A stretch of DNA of 33,470 nt from an uncultured Streptococcus sp. (lineage in GTDB: Bacteria > Bacillota > Bacilli > Lactobacillales > Streptococcaceae), in NCBI GenBank assembly GCA_934215455.1, contig CAKPZX010000015.1, positions 1 to 33,470 of the forward strand, in the 5' to 3' direction. Below the pieces are notes generated by a model, which saw nothing but the letters and a program-made list of their open reading frames with translations, was not told where the DNA came from and made no database searches. Below are positions 7,308-15,146 of the stretch, in pieces (within the stretch, counting starts at the first letter, position 1; each line of letters starts with the position of its first letter). The position numbers and the translations under genes were made by a program.

Positions 7308-9143
7308 ATGAATAACTTGATTAAATCCAAGCTCGAGCTCTTGCCGACGAGTCCGGGCTGTTACATTCACAAAGACAAGAACGGTACCATCATCTATGTG
7401 GGGAAGGCCAAGAATCTTCGCAATCGGGTGCGGTCCTATTTCAGAGGGAGCCACGATACCAAGACAGAAGCCCTGGTATCTGAGATTGTGGATTTTGAGT
7501 TTATCGTCACCGAGTCCAATATTGAGGCCTTGCTTCTTGAGATTAACCTCATCAAGGAGAACAAGCCTAAGTACAATATCATGCTCAAGGACGACAAGTC
7601 CTATCCCTTCATCAAGATTACCAATGAGCGCTATCCCCGTCTCATCATCACGCGCCAGGTCAAAAAGGATGGCGGTCTCTATTTCGGTCCCTATCCGGAC
7701 GTAGGAGCGGCTAATGAGATCAAAAGGCTTTTGGATCGAATTTTCCCATTCCGCAAGTGTACCAATCCGCCTTCCAAAGTCTGCTTTTACTACCATTTAG
7801 GACAATGCATGGCCCACACAGTCTGCCACAAGGATGAGGCTTATTTCAAGGGCATGGCCCAGGAGGTTTCTGATTTCCTCAAGGGGCAGGATGACAAGAT
7901 TATCGATGAGCTCAAGCTCAAGATGAATACCGCTGCGCAAAACATGGAATTCGAGCGGGCAGCCGAGTATCGGGATCTGATCCAGGCTATTGGGACCCTG
8001 CGGACCAAACAGCGGGTCATGGCCAAGGATTTGCAGAACCGTGATGTCTTTGGCTACTACGTAGACAAGGGCTGGATGTGTGTGCAGGTCTTCTTTGTCC
8101 GTCAGGGCAAGCTGATCGAGCGCGATGTCAATCTTTTCCCATACTACAATGATCCGGACGAGGATTTCTTGACCTATGTTGGGCAGTTTTATCAGGAGAA
8201 ATCTCACCTGATTCCTAATGAAATCCTGATCCCTCAAGATATTGATGAAGAAGCGGTCAAGGCCTTAGTGGATACCAAGGTCCTCAAGCCCCAGCGTGGG
8301 GAGAAAAAACAGTTGGTCAATCTGGCCATCAAGAATGCGCGTGTCAGTCTGGAGCAGAAGTTCAATCTCCTTGAAAAATCCATGGAGAAGACCCAAGGTG
8401 CCATTGAAAATCTTGGAAAACTTCTGCAAATTCCAACTCCTGTGCGCATTGAGTCTTTTGACAACTCCAACATCATGGGGACCAGTCCAGTCTCTGCCAT
8501 GGTGGTCTTTGTCAATGGGAAGCCAAGCAAAAAGGACTACCGCAAGTACAAGATCAAGACCGTTGTCGGACCAGATGACTATGCCAGCATGCGGGAGGTC
8601 ATTCGCAGACGCTACAGCCGGGTTATGCGAGATGGCCTGACGCCACCTGATCTGATCGTTATCGATGGTGGTCAGGGTCAGGTCAATATCGCTAAGCAAG
8701 TCATCCAAGAAGAGTTGGGGCTAGATATTCCCATTGCAGGCCTGCAAAAGAACGACAAGCACCAAACCCATGAATTACTCTTTGGCGATCCTCTCCAAGT
8801 CATCGAACTCTCTCGGACCTCGCAGGAATTTTTCCTCCTCCAAAGGATCCAGGATGAAGTCCACCGTTTCGCCATCACCTTCCACCGCCAGCTACGGTCT
8901 AAGAATTCCTTCTCTTCCCAGTTGGACGGCATTGAAGGCTTGGGACCAAAACGCAAGCAGTTGCTGATGAAGCACTTCAAGTCACTGACCAAGATCAAGG
9001 AAGCTACTGTAGATGAGATCGTCACAGTCGGCATTCCGCGAGCAGTCGCGGAGGCAGTGCAAGCCAAGCTCCATCAAGGAAAGCAAGAAGAAGCAAGTCC
9101 CTTGATGGAAGTGGCGGAGGATTCTGAACCATACCAATCATAA
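7308..9143 (+). CDS. uvrC: Excinuclease ABC subunit C
   Basis: 611 residues, normal length. The N-terminal GIY-YIG nuclease domain has [20 protein letters not shown] (about 17-36). A UVR motif lies around 205-235 ([13 protein letters not shown]), the RNase H-like C-terminal nuclease with [14 protein letters not shown] and VIDGGQGQ in the middle, and a helix-hairpin-helix pair near the end ([15 protein letters not shown]). UvrC makes the 3' and 5' incisions around DNA lesions with UvrB in nucleotide excision repair. A metallophosphoesterase follows 10 nt later, probably co-transcribed. The start has no ribosome binding site. Confidence 0.97.
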   Translation: MNNLIKSKLELLPTSPGCYIHKDKNGTIIYVGKAKNLRNRVRSYFRGSHDTKTEALVSEIVDFEFIVTESNIEALLLEINLIKENKPKYNIMLKDDKSYPFIKITNERYPRLIITRQVKKDGGLYFGPYPDVGAANEIKRLLDRIFPFRKCTNPPSKVCFYYHLGQCMAHTVCHKDEAYFKGMAQEVSDFLKGQDDKIIDELKLKMNTAAQNMEFERAAEYRDLIQAIGTLRTKQRVMAKDLQNRDVFGYYVDKGWMCVQVFFVRQGKLIERDVNLFPYYNDPDEDFLTYVGQFYQEKSHLIPNEILIPQDIDEEAVKALVDTKVLKPQRGEKKQLVNLAIKNARVSLEQKFNLLEKSMEKTQGAIENLGKLLQIPTPVRIESFDNSNIMGTSPVSAMVVFVNGKPSKKDYRKYKIKTVVGPDDYASMREVIRRRYSRVMRDGLTPPDLIVIDGGQGQVNIAKQVIQEELGLDIPIAGLQKNDKHQTHELLFGDPLQVIELSRTSQEFFLLQRIQDEVHRFAITFHRQLRSKNSFSSQLDGIEGLGPKRKQLLMKHFKSLTKIKEATVDEIVTVGIPRAVAEAVQAKLHQGKQEEASPLMEVAEDSEPYQS

Positions 9144-9153
9144 GGAGTTTATA

Positions 9154-9996
9154 ATGAACCATCGAATCGCCATTTTATCTGATATTCACGGAGATACAAG
9201 AGCCCTGGAGGCAGTGATTGCGGATGCGCGTGCTCTAGGCGCGACGGAATACTGGCTTTTAGGGGATATTTTGCTTCCGGGACCTGGAAGAGAGGACCTT
9301 TTTGAGTTGCTGGATGCGATTCCGATTACAGCAGCTGTTCGTGGAAATTGGGACGATTGTGTCCTAGAGGCTTTGGATGGCGAGTACGGGCTTGAGGATC
9401 CGCAGGAGATCCAACTTCTTCGCCTCACTCAGTACCTTATGGAAGGACTAGATCCTAAGCGGATCGATTGGCTTCGCGCCCTTCCCTTGGTAGAGAAGAA
9501 GGAGGTCAATGGTATTCGCTTCTCACTGAGCCACAACTTGCCAGAAAAGAATTACGGTGGAGACTTGCGTCCAGCTAATGCGACGGAGAACTTTGACCAA
9601 CTGCTGGATGACCAGACGGATCTGGCGATCTACGGTCATGTCCACAAGCAGTTGCTTCGCTATGGCAGTCAGGGCCAACAGATCCTCAATCCAGGAACTA
9701 TTGGTATGCCTTATTTTGACTGGGAACCAATTCAAAACCACAGAGCACAGTATGCTCTGATTGATGTCGAAGAAGATGGGGTGACCAACCTGCAATTTCG
9801 TAAGGTGGCCTATGACTATGAAGCAGAGCTTCAGGATGCCAAGGACAAGGGCCTTCCCTTTATTGAGATGTACGAAGAATTGAGACGCAAGGATAACTAT
9901 CGGGGCCATAACATCGAGCTTCTAACTAGCTTAATTGAGAAATACGGTTATGCCAAAGAAGTAGCTGCCTATTTCAATCTTTCCAATGAATCATAG
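9154..9996 (+). CDS. Calcineurin-like metallophosphoesterase
   Basis: 280 residues with the metallophosphoesterase motifs in order: SDIHGD (Asp10, His12), LLGD (Asp38), RGNWDD (Asn65, Asp67), SLSHN and YGHVHKQ. These bind two metal ions. The single-domain cytoplasmic form resembles the YfcE/MJ0936-type phosphodiesterases and bacterial Ap4A-hydrolase-like enzymes; the substrate is undetermined. It has a clear AAGGAG site and starts 10 nt after uvrC. The C-terminal ~60 residues are extra helices beyond the core fold. Confidence 0.9.
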   Translation: MNHRIAILSDIHGDTRALEAVIADARALGATEYWLLGDILLPGPGREDLFELLDAIPITAAVRGNWDDCVLEALDGEYGLEDPQEIQLLRLTQYLMEGLDPKRIDWLRALPLVEKKEVNGIRFSLSHNLPEKNYGGDLRPANATENFDQLLDDQTDLAIYGHVHKQLLRYGSQGQQILNPGTIGMPYFDWEPIQNHRAQYALIDVEEDGVTNLQFRKVAYDYEAELQDAKDKGLPFIEMYEELRRKDNYRGHNIELLTSLIEKYGYAKEVAAYFNLSNES

Positions 9997-10022
9997 GTAG
10001 ATCTCTTGTGTATTCAACCTAT

Positions 10023-10061
10023 AAAAAAGAAGCGGATCTTCAAAATGTCCGCTTCTTTTTT
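10023..10061. terminator. Bidirectional terminator after metallophosphoesterase gene
   Basis: AAAAAAGAAGCGGA (10023-10036) pairs with TCCGCTTCTTTTTT (10048-10061): a GC core with a T-tract on both strands. Confidence 0.9.
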
Positions 10062-10103
10062 CACAATCTTAGGCTGTAAAACCCTGCAAGCTCTTTCATT
10101 TTG

Positions 10104-10112
10104 TGTTAAAAT
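10104..10112 (+). promoter_or_regulatory. Promoter of the nitroreductase gene
   Basis: TGTTAAAAT, an extended -10 with TAAAAT at 10107-10112; the -35 (CTGCAA) is weak. It leaves a normal 5' leader of about 25 nt with AAGGAAG before the start. Confidence 0.6.
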
Positions 10113-10144
10113 AGAGGTAACAGAAATAGAAAAGGAAGAAGCTT

Positions 10145-10750
10145 ATGAAATTTCTAGAGCTCAATAAAAAACGCCATGCGATCAAGCATTTCACTGACCA
10201 ACCGGTCGATCCAAAGGATGTACGGACTGCCATTGAGATCGCAACCTTGGCCCCTAGTGCCCACAATAGCCAGCCTTGGAAATTTGTGGTCGTTCGTCAA
10301 AAAAATGCGGAATTGGCAAAATTAGCCTATGGTGCAAACTACGATCAAGTCATGGAAGCACCTGTGACCATCGCCCTCTTTACAGATACTGATTTGCAAA
10401 AACGGGCTCGCAAGATTGCGCGTGTTGGTGGGGTGAAAAACTTCACTGACGAACAGTTGCAATACTTTATGCAAAATCTTCCTGCTGAATTTGCGCGCTA
10501 TGATGCCCAACAAACAAGTGATTACTTGGCTTTGAATGCCGGTCTTGTGGCTATGAACTTGGTACTTGCTTTGACGGACCAAGGCATTGGAACCAATATT
10601 ATCTTGGGATTTGATAAATCAAAAATCAATGAAGTATTGGACATCGAAGAGCGTTTCCGTCCGGAAGTCTTGATTACGGTTGGCTATGCGGCTGAAAAAG
10701 TAGAGCCTAGCTATCGCTTACCAGTGGACGAAATCATTGACAAACGCTAA
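10145..10750 (+). CDS. Nitroreductase-family FMN oxidoreductase
   Basis: 201 residues. The N-terminal R.AI..F has APSAHNSQPWKFVVV at about 38-52, the FMN-binding signature of the nitroreductase fold. The middle has the helix-rich region with LNAGLVAMNLVLAL, and the end VLITVGYAAEK. The enzyme is a dimeric cytoplasmic NAD(P)H-dependent flavoprotein; the physiological substrate is not apparent. It has its own promoter and is followed 34 nt later by pepV, likely as a two-gene unit. Confidence 0.92.
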   Translation: MKFLELNKKRHAIKHFTDQPVDPKDVRTAIEIATLAPSAHNSQPWKFVVVRQKNAELAKLAYGANYDQVMEAPVTIALFTDTDLQKRARKIARVGGVKNFTDEQLQYFMQNLPAEFARYDAQQTSDYLALNAGLVAMNLVLALTDQGIGTNIILGFDKSKINEVLDIEERFRPEVLITVGYAAEKVEPSYRLPVDEIIDKR

Positions 10751-10784
10751 GCCAATTAGCAAATAGAAGATCGAGGAGGAATTC

Positions 10785-12191
10785 ATGACAACAGTTGACT
10801 TTAAAGCAGAAGTAGAAAAACGTCGCGATGAGATGATGGCTGACTTATACAGCCTCTTGGAAATCAATTCTGAACGTGATGACAGCAAGGCAGATGCAGA
10901 GCATCCTTTTGGACCTGGTCCTGTAAAAGCTCTTGAAAAATTCTTGGAAATTGCCAAACGTGATGGCTATGAAACCAAGAATGTCGACAATTATGCTGGT
11001 CACTTTACTTTTGGTGAAGGAGAAGAAGAGCTTGGGATCTTTGCTCATATGGACGTCGTGCCTGCAGGTAGTGGCTGGAAGACGGATCCATACAAACCAG
11101 AAATTATCGATGGCAAGCTCTATGCGCGTGGTTCGTCTGATGATAAAGGGCCTACAATGGCCTGCTACTATGGTTTGAAGATCATTAAAGACCTAGGACT
11201 CCCTGTTTCCAAGCGCGTGCGCTTTGTTGTCGGTACAGATGAAGAATCAGGCTGGGGCGACATGGATTACTATTTCAAACACGTCGGACTTCCTGAGCCA
11301 GATTTTGGCTTCTCACCAGATGCGGAATTCCCAATCATCAATGGGGAAAAAGGAAACATCACTGAGTACCTTCATTTTGGAAATGATAACACAGGAAGTG
11401 CCCATCTTCATAGCTTTACAGGTGGCCTTCGTGAAAACATGGTACCAGAGTCAGCGACTGCAGTCGTTTCTGGACAACTACCAGATCTTGCTGGCCTCTT
11501 AGATGCCTTTGCCAAGGAACACCAGCTTCAATATGAAATCTCAACTGTCGATGAAGAAACCTATACCGTTACGATTGTCGGGAAATCTGCTCATGGATCA
11601 ACTCCTGAAGATGGAATCAATGGTGCGACCTACTTGGCTCTCTTGTTGAACCAATTTGATTTTGGTGGTGCTGCTAAAGCTTACCTTCATGTGACAGCTT
11701 CACTTCTTCACGAAGATTTTGCTGGTGAAAAATTAGGTATTGCCTATACAGATGCCAAAATGGGACCATTGAGCATGAATGCAGGTGTCTTCCATTTTGA
11801 TGACAGCCAAGCAGACAATACTATTGCCCTCAATATCCGTTACCCTCAAGGTACAGATCCTGAAACGATCAAGTCCACACTTGAAAAGATCGAAGGAGTG
11901 GCTACAGTAAGCTTGTCCGCTCATGGTCACACACCTCACTATGTTCCGATGGATGATGAATTGGTATCCACCCTCTTACGTGTTTACGAAAAACAAACTG
12001 GCCTCAAAGGACACGAACAAGTGATCGGTGGTGGTACCTTTGGTCGTCTCTTGAAACGTGGGGTTGCCTTTGGTGCTATGTTCCCAGACTATGTCAATAC
12101 TATGCACCAAGCTAATGAGTTCGCAGATGTTGAAGATCTCTATCGGGCAGCTGCTATTTACGCAGAAGCTATCTATGAACTAATCAAATAA
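10785..12191 (+). CDS. pepV: Dipeptidase PepV (peptidase family M20)
   Basis: 468 residues, the usual PepV length. Metal-site motifs are AHMDVVPAG (His88 region), GSSDDKGPT (bridging Asp) and [10 protein letters not shown] (general-base Glu pair), followed by the lid/dimerisation-like insertion and a final HQANEF containing the last metal-ligand histidine. PepV hydrolyses dipeptides in the cytoplasm and completes peptide use, important in amino-acid-requiring lactic acid bacteria. The ATG at 10785 has GAGGAGG at ideal spacing. A terminator follows. Confidence 0.95.
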   Translation: MTTVDFKAEVEKRRDEMMADLYSLLEINSERDDSKADAEHPFGPGPVKALEKFLEIAKRDGYETKNVDNYAGHFTFGEGEEELGIFAHMDVVPAGSGWKTDPYKPEIIDGKLYARGSSDDKGPTMACYYGLKIIKDLGLPVSKRVRFVVGTDEESGWGDMDYYFKHVGLPEPDFGFSPDAEFPIINGEKGNITEYLHFGNDNTGSAHLHSFTGGLRENMVPESATAVVSGQLPDLAGLLDAFAKEHQLQYEISTVDEETYTVTIVGKSAHGSTPEDGINGATYLALLLNQFDFGGAAKAYLHVTASLLHEDFAGEKLGIAYTDAKMGPLSMNAGVFHFDDSQADNTIALNIRYPQGTDPETIKSTLEKIEGVATVSLSAHGHTPHYVPMDDELVSTLLRVYEKQTGLKGHEQVIGGGTFGRLLKRGVAFGAMFPDYVNTMHQANEFADVEDLYRAAAIYAEAIYELIK

Positions 12192-12198
12192 TCCACTA

Positions 12199-12226
12199 CT
12201 CGGCCAGTTTTTCTGGCTGAGTTTTT
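12199..12226 (+). terminator. Terminator after pepV
   Basis: CTCGGCCAG (12199-12207) with CTGGCTGAG (12213-12221) around a T5 loop (one G-U pair), followed by five T. It ends just before the ribosome binding site of the next gene. Confidence 0.85.
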
Positions 12227-12243
12227 CCATCGAAGGAGGACTT

Positions 12244-12828
12244 ATGTCAACGATTGAAAGCATTAAACAAGCCATTATGGCAGATCCTCAAAATAAAGAA
12301 TATACGGATAAAGGGATCGAGCCGCTCTTTGCAGCTCCAAAGACAGCACGTATCAATATTATCGGACAAGCTCCAGGAATGAAGACGGAAGAAGCTGGTA
12401 TTTACTGGAAGGATAAGAGTGGTGACCGCCTGCGCGAATGGTTAGGAGTTGACGAAGACACCTTTTACAATTCTGGTTTGTTTGCAGTCATTCCTATGGA
12501 CTTTTATTTTCCAGGGCATGGAAAATCCGGTGACCTTCCACCTCGCAAAGGCTTTGCGGAAAAGTGGCATCCTCAACTTCTCAAGGAATGTCCGGATATT
12601 GAGTTGACCCTCCTGATTGGACAATATGCTCAAGCTTACTATCTTCATGAAAAGGTTAGTGGCAAGGTAACTGAACGGGTTCAGCATTTTAAGAACTATT
12701 TGCCAACCTATTTTCCACTTGTTCATCCATCTCCTCGTAATCAGATTTGGATGGCTAAGAATCCTTGGTTTGAGGCAGAAGTGGTCCCAGAATTGCAAGC
12801 ATTGGTACAAAAGATCATTCAAAAATAA
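12244..12828 (+). CDS. Uracil-DNA glycosylase superfamily protein
   Basis: 194 residues with motif A GQAPG (41-45) and motif B HPSPRN (161-166), the two DNA-glycosylase active-site blocks of the UDG superfamily. It is not canonical Ung, which has GQDPYH and HPSPLS; the catalytic-position residue here is in the family-4/5-like GxAPG form, with Gln where many have Glu. The enzyme probably removes uracil or another damaged base, but catalytic activity is uncertain. AAGGAGG precedes the ATG. It heads a three-gene set with a deacylase and a rhodanese, and no separate promoter is obvious, so read-through of the upstream terminator or a weak promoter must be used. Confidence 0.85.
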   Translation: MSTIESIKQAIMADPQNKEYTDKGIEPLFAAPKTARINIIGQAPGMKTEEAGIYWKDKSGDRLREWLGVDEDTFYNSGLFAVIPMDFYFPGHGKSGDLPPRKGFAEKWHPQLLKECPDIELTLLIGQYAQAYYLHEKVSGKVTERVQHFKNYLPTYFPLVHPSPRNQIWMAKNPWFEAEVVPELQALVQKIIQK

Positions 12829-12840
12829 AGGAGATCGAAG

Positions 12841-13332
12841 ATGGATGCTTATCAACAAGTTAAAGAAAAATTAGATGAGTTGGGAATTTCATTTGATGTG
12901 GTGGAACACCCACCTGCATTTACGACGGAGCAAGCGGATTCTTATATTGAAGGCTTAGAAGGTGTCCGGACCAAGACCATGTTTTTGACCAACAAGAAGA
13001 AAACCCAATACTATCTGCTCATCATGGATGACCAGAAGCCATTGGATATGGATGATTTTAAAGAGCAAGTGGAAGCCAACCGGATCCGCATGGCTTCAGC
13101 AGATTCTTTAGCTGAAAAAATGCAATTACCGCCTGGAACGGTTTCTCCTTTTGGTTTATTGAACAATGAAGAAAAAGATATTCGAGTCTATTTCGATAAA
13201 GACATTGTGTCAGAGGAGATTATGACCTTCCATCCCAATACCAATGAAAAGACGATTTTTATTAAAACCCAAGACTTGTTCAGATTTTTAGAGGCTATTG
13301 GCTTTCACTATGAAATTCTAACCCTTCCATAA
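12841..13332 (+). CDS. YbaK/ProX-type aminoacyl-tRNA deacylase
   Basis: 163 residues of the single-domain YbaK / prolyl-tRNA-synthetase-associated fold (ProXp/PrdX-like). Typical features are VVEHPPAFTTEQADSYI at about 20-36 and TKTMFLTNKKKTQYYLLIM at about 43-61, containing the conserved substrate-pocket lysine region, and VSPFGLLNN at about 101-109. Family members hydrolyse mischarged tRNAs such as Ala- or Cys-tRNA(Pro) in trans and protect translation fidelity. It starts 12 nt after the previous gene with AAAGGAG. Confidence 0.88.
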   Translation: MDAYQQVKEKLDELGISFDVVEHPPAFTTEQADSYIEGLEGVRTKTMFLTNKKKTQYYLLIMDDQKPLDMDDFKEQVEANRIRMASADSLAEKMQLPPGTVSPFGLLNNEEKDIRVYFDKDIVSEEIMTFHPNTNEKTIFIKTQDLFRFLEAIGFHYEILTLP

Positions 13333-13352
13333 CATATATTACAGGAGAAATC

Positions 13353-13637
13353 ATGAAAGAAATCCCATTTTCAAACTTTTACCAAGCTTATCAAAAAGGA
13401 GACTTACACGTTCTTGATGTACGCGAGCAGGAGGAATATGATGCCCTTCACTTAGACGGAGTTCGTCTTCTTCCCCTCTCTGAGTTAGCAGATCGCTACC
13501 AGGAATTAGAGAAGGATCATTCCTATTATGTCATCTGCAAGTCTGGTCGACGCTCAGCACGTGCTTGCCAATTTCTGGAAGAGCAAGGCTACGATGTGAC
13601 CAACGTCCAAGGTGGCATGGATGCATTTGAATCCTAA
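13353..13637 (+). CDS. Single-domain rhodanese-like protein
   Basis: 94 residues, one rhodanese domain. LDVREQEEYDALHLDGV is at 21-37, and the active-site loop CKSGRRS starts at Cys62, with the basic residues expected of a sulfurtransferase, followed by VQGGMDAFE near the end. It transfers sulfane sulfur between small molecules or proteins in the cytoplasm; the partner is unknown. AGGAGA precedes the ATG. The structured intergenic region follows immediately. Confidence 0.92.
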   Translation: MKEIPFSNFYQAYQKGDLHVLDVREQEEYDALHLDGVRLLPLSELADRYQELEKDHSYYVICKSGRRSARACQFLEEQGYDVTNVQGGMDAFES

Positions 13638-13642
13638 GAAAC

Positions 13643-13834
13643 GGGAGTGGGAAAGAACTCCGTAAAATAAAAAAAGTTGAAAAGGTTCCCCAAACCTTTT
13701 CAATCTTCCCACCTCCGCATAGCTTCAACAGTCTGGGAGACTGTTGAAGGTTGTGGATAAAGGAAACTTTGTTTCCCTCATTAGGTCATCTTTGGAGCTT
13801 AAAAGGCGAACAAAGATGCCAATCAACCACTGCG
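13643..13834 (+). ncRNA. Structured RNA-like region after the rhodanese gene
   Basis: A gene-free stretch with nested stems. GGAG-TGGGAA (13644-13653) pairs with TTCCCA-C-CTCC (13706-13716), enclosing TTGAAAAGGTT/AACCTTTTCAA (13677-13687/13693-13703). CTTCAACAGTCT (13723-13734) pairs with AGACTGTTGAAG (13738-13749). GGAAAC/GTTTCC is at 13762-13776, and CATCTTTG (13787-13794) pairs with CAAAGATG (13811-13818). Longer closures CGCA (13716-13719)/TGCG (13831-13834) and GGTTG/CAACC are possible. From memory, the blocks CCCACCTCCGCA and CAACCACTGCGTCTTGC resemble an intergenic repeat found after many genes in S. pneumoniae and relatives; unverified. Function unknown. Confidence 0.55.
13664..13703 (-). 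terminator. Minus-strand terminator-like hairpin
   Basis: The 11-bp stem TTGAAAAGGTT/AACCTTTTCAA is followed on the minus strand by C and a run of seven T, but on the plus strand by CTTCCC. It would stop antisense transcription, although no minus-strand gene is nearby. It may simply be part of the surrounding RNA fold. Confidence 0.45.
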
Positions 13835-13860
13835 TCTTGCACTTATTCCTATCAAACATC

Positions 13861-13893
13861 AAAGGCTGGACAGTTTTTGCCCAGCCTCTTTTT
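13861..13893 (+). terminator. Plus-strand terminator after the structured region
   Basis: AGGCTGG (13863-13869) pairs with CCAGCCT (13881-13887), followed by CTTTTTC. It marks the likely 3' end of the rhodanese transcript including the structured region. Confidence 0.85.
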
Positions 13894-13967
13894 CTTTACT
13901 AATTTCTAAAAATGAGTAGAATTTGTATGTTTTTCAAAAGATATTACAGGGATTTTCCAGTCTTTCA

Positions 13968-13996
13968 TTGAAAATGGTTCAGAAATTTTGTATAAT
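13968..13996 (+). promoter_or_regulatory. Promoter of the envelope-protein operon
   Basis: -35 TTGAAA (13968-13973), a 17-bp spacer and a perfect -10 TATAAT (13991-13996). The predicted start is near 14003, with AAGGAG before the ATG at 14031. Confidence 0.9.
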
Positions 13997-14030
13997 ACCC
14001 TAGTATAAACAATAGTTAAGGAGATTCATT

Positions 14031-15080
14031 ATGTCAAAACAAGATTGGCTGGATTATTTCGAAGCCGTAAATGGTCGTTCTGCTAGTGCAGAAGAAATTG
14101 CTCAAGCACTGGCTGCAGGAGAATTTCAAGAAGAAGTAGTGGTTACAGAAACCCCACAAGCCCCAGAATTTGTCGCAGCGCCAACTGCCCCTGTTGAAGA
14201 ACCAGTCGCAGCTCCTCAAGCTCCAGAATTTGTTGCAGCGCCAGCAGCTCCTCAAGCTCCAGAGTTTGTTGCAGCACCAGCAGCTCCTGCAGCACCAGCA
14301 GCGCCAACTGCTCCTACAGAAGAACCAGTCGCAGCTCCAGTTCAAGAGCCTGCCCCACAAGCTCCACAGCAAGCCTACCAACAACCTACTCAAGCAGCTT
14401 ATCAACAAGCTCCTTTCCAAGGCCAACCAGGACAACCTTATCCTGCCCAACCAAGTCAATTTGGTGTAGCCGTTGGTGGTTATTGGAATTGGTTCCTTTC
14501 AGCTTTGAAACGTCCAACAGCTGTAGAAAATCCAAAAGCTCTGAACGGAATTTTACAGTATGTCTTGACTGCCTTTGTCTTGACCCTATCAACTTTCTTC
14601 ACAGCTAGTGGAGCTACAGGTGGTTATGGAATGGATTTCCGTGCCTTTATGTTGACATTGATTTCCCTATTCTTTAGCGTTTACGCCTTCCAAGTAGCTG
14701 GATTCTTTGTTCGTCGTGTGGTTCTTCAAGATAAGGAATACAGTTACGGTCGTTCATTTGAAGAGTTTGGACGTTTGTCTGTTTACACTTTGCCACTTGC
14801 CCTTCTTGCTTTCTTAGTAGGTCTTGTAAAAGTTTATGAATTTTATGGCTTTGTAAACTTCCTTATTTTCTTCTTGTTCTTTGTTGGAACATGCTATGTC
14901 GTTCATCAAGGATTGAACAAGACAAGCTTTAAAGCAGATAAATTCTTGCTTCTAGTAGCATCATCTGTTGTCTTGCTTCTCATTGCCATCTTTGTCATTT
15001 ATGTGAATGCTCGTATTTTAGAACAAGTAGCCGTAGGATTTATTCCAAGTGCTCCAAATTTCTCTAACTTTGGATTCTAA
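14031..15080 (+). CDS. Ala/Pro-rich multi-pass membrane protein
   Basis: 349 residues in three parts. Residues 1-32 hold a short motif (DWLDYFEAVNGRSASAEEI) that recurs twice in the next gene. Residues about 40-145 are low-complexity Ala/Pro/Gln, with three QAPEFVAAP units and two EEPVAAP units, then Gln/Tyr-rich. Residues about 165-340 hold five or six hydrophobic segments, Yip1/DUF-like in appearance, ending in a phenylalanine-rich tail. No signal peptide is seen, so the N-terminal part is probably cytoplasmic. The repeats are encoded by imperfect tandem DNA repeats (about 14150-14350), so length may vary between strains. Function unknown; the adjacent TcaA-like and LdcB-like genes suggest envelope work. 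Confidence 0.85.
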   Translation: MSKQDWLDYFEAVNGRSASAEEIAQALAAGEFQEEVVVTETPQAPEFVAAPTAPVEEPVAAPQAPEFVAAPAAPQAPEFVAAPAAPAAPAAPTAPTEEPVAAPVQEPAPQAPQQAYQQPTQAAYQQAPFQGQPGQPYPAQPSQFGVAVGGYWNWFLSALKRPTAVENPKALNGILQYVLTAFVLTLSTFFTASGATGGYGMDFRAFMLTLISLFFSVYAFQVAGFFVRRVVLQDKEYSYGRSFEEFGRLSVYTLPLALLAFLVGLVKVYEFYGFVNFLIFFLFFVGTCYVVHQGLNKTSFKADKFLLLVASSVVLLLIAIFVIYVNARILEQVAVGFIPSAPNFSNFGF

Positions 15081-15094
15081 CAATATCACAAAAC

Positions 15095-15125
15095 GGAAGG
15101 TGGGGGAACCCACTTTCCCTATTTT
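15095..15125 (+). terminator. Hairpin between the two membrane-protein genes
   Basis: GGAAGGTGGG (15095-15104) pairs with CCCACTTTCC (15109-15118; one G-U) around GGAA, followed by CTATTTTAT. The T-tract is imperfect, so it is probably a leaky terminator or mRNA end within the operon. Confidence 0.55.
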
Positions 15126-15146
15126 ATAATGAGGGAGAAGAGATCC

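Noticed and set aside
7200..7796. A 198-codon minus-strand open frame opposite uvrC
   Set aside because: It overlaps the start of uvrC and the CPBP gene end; no promoter or binding site, and uvrC is certain.
14140..14360. A CRISPR-like repeat array
   Set aside because: Repeats are in frame within a coding region, encode Ala/Pro units, and have no unique spacers.
15125..15130. TATAAT as a promoter for the TcaA-like gene
   Set aside because: The -35 position holds the GC-rich hairpin and the start codon at 15147 would leave little leader; possible but not supported.
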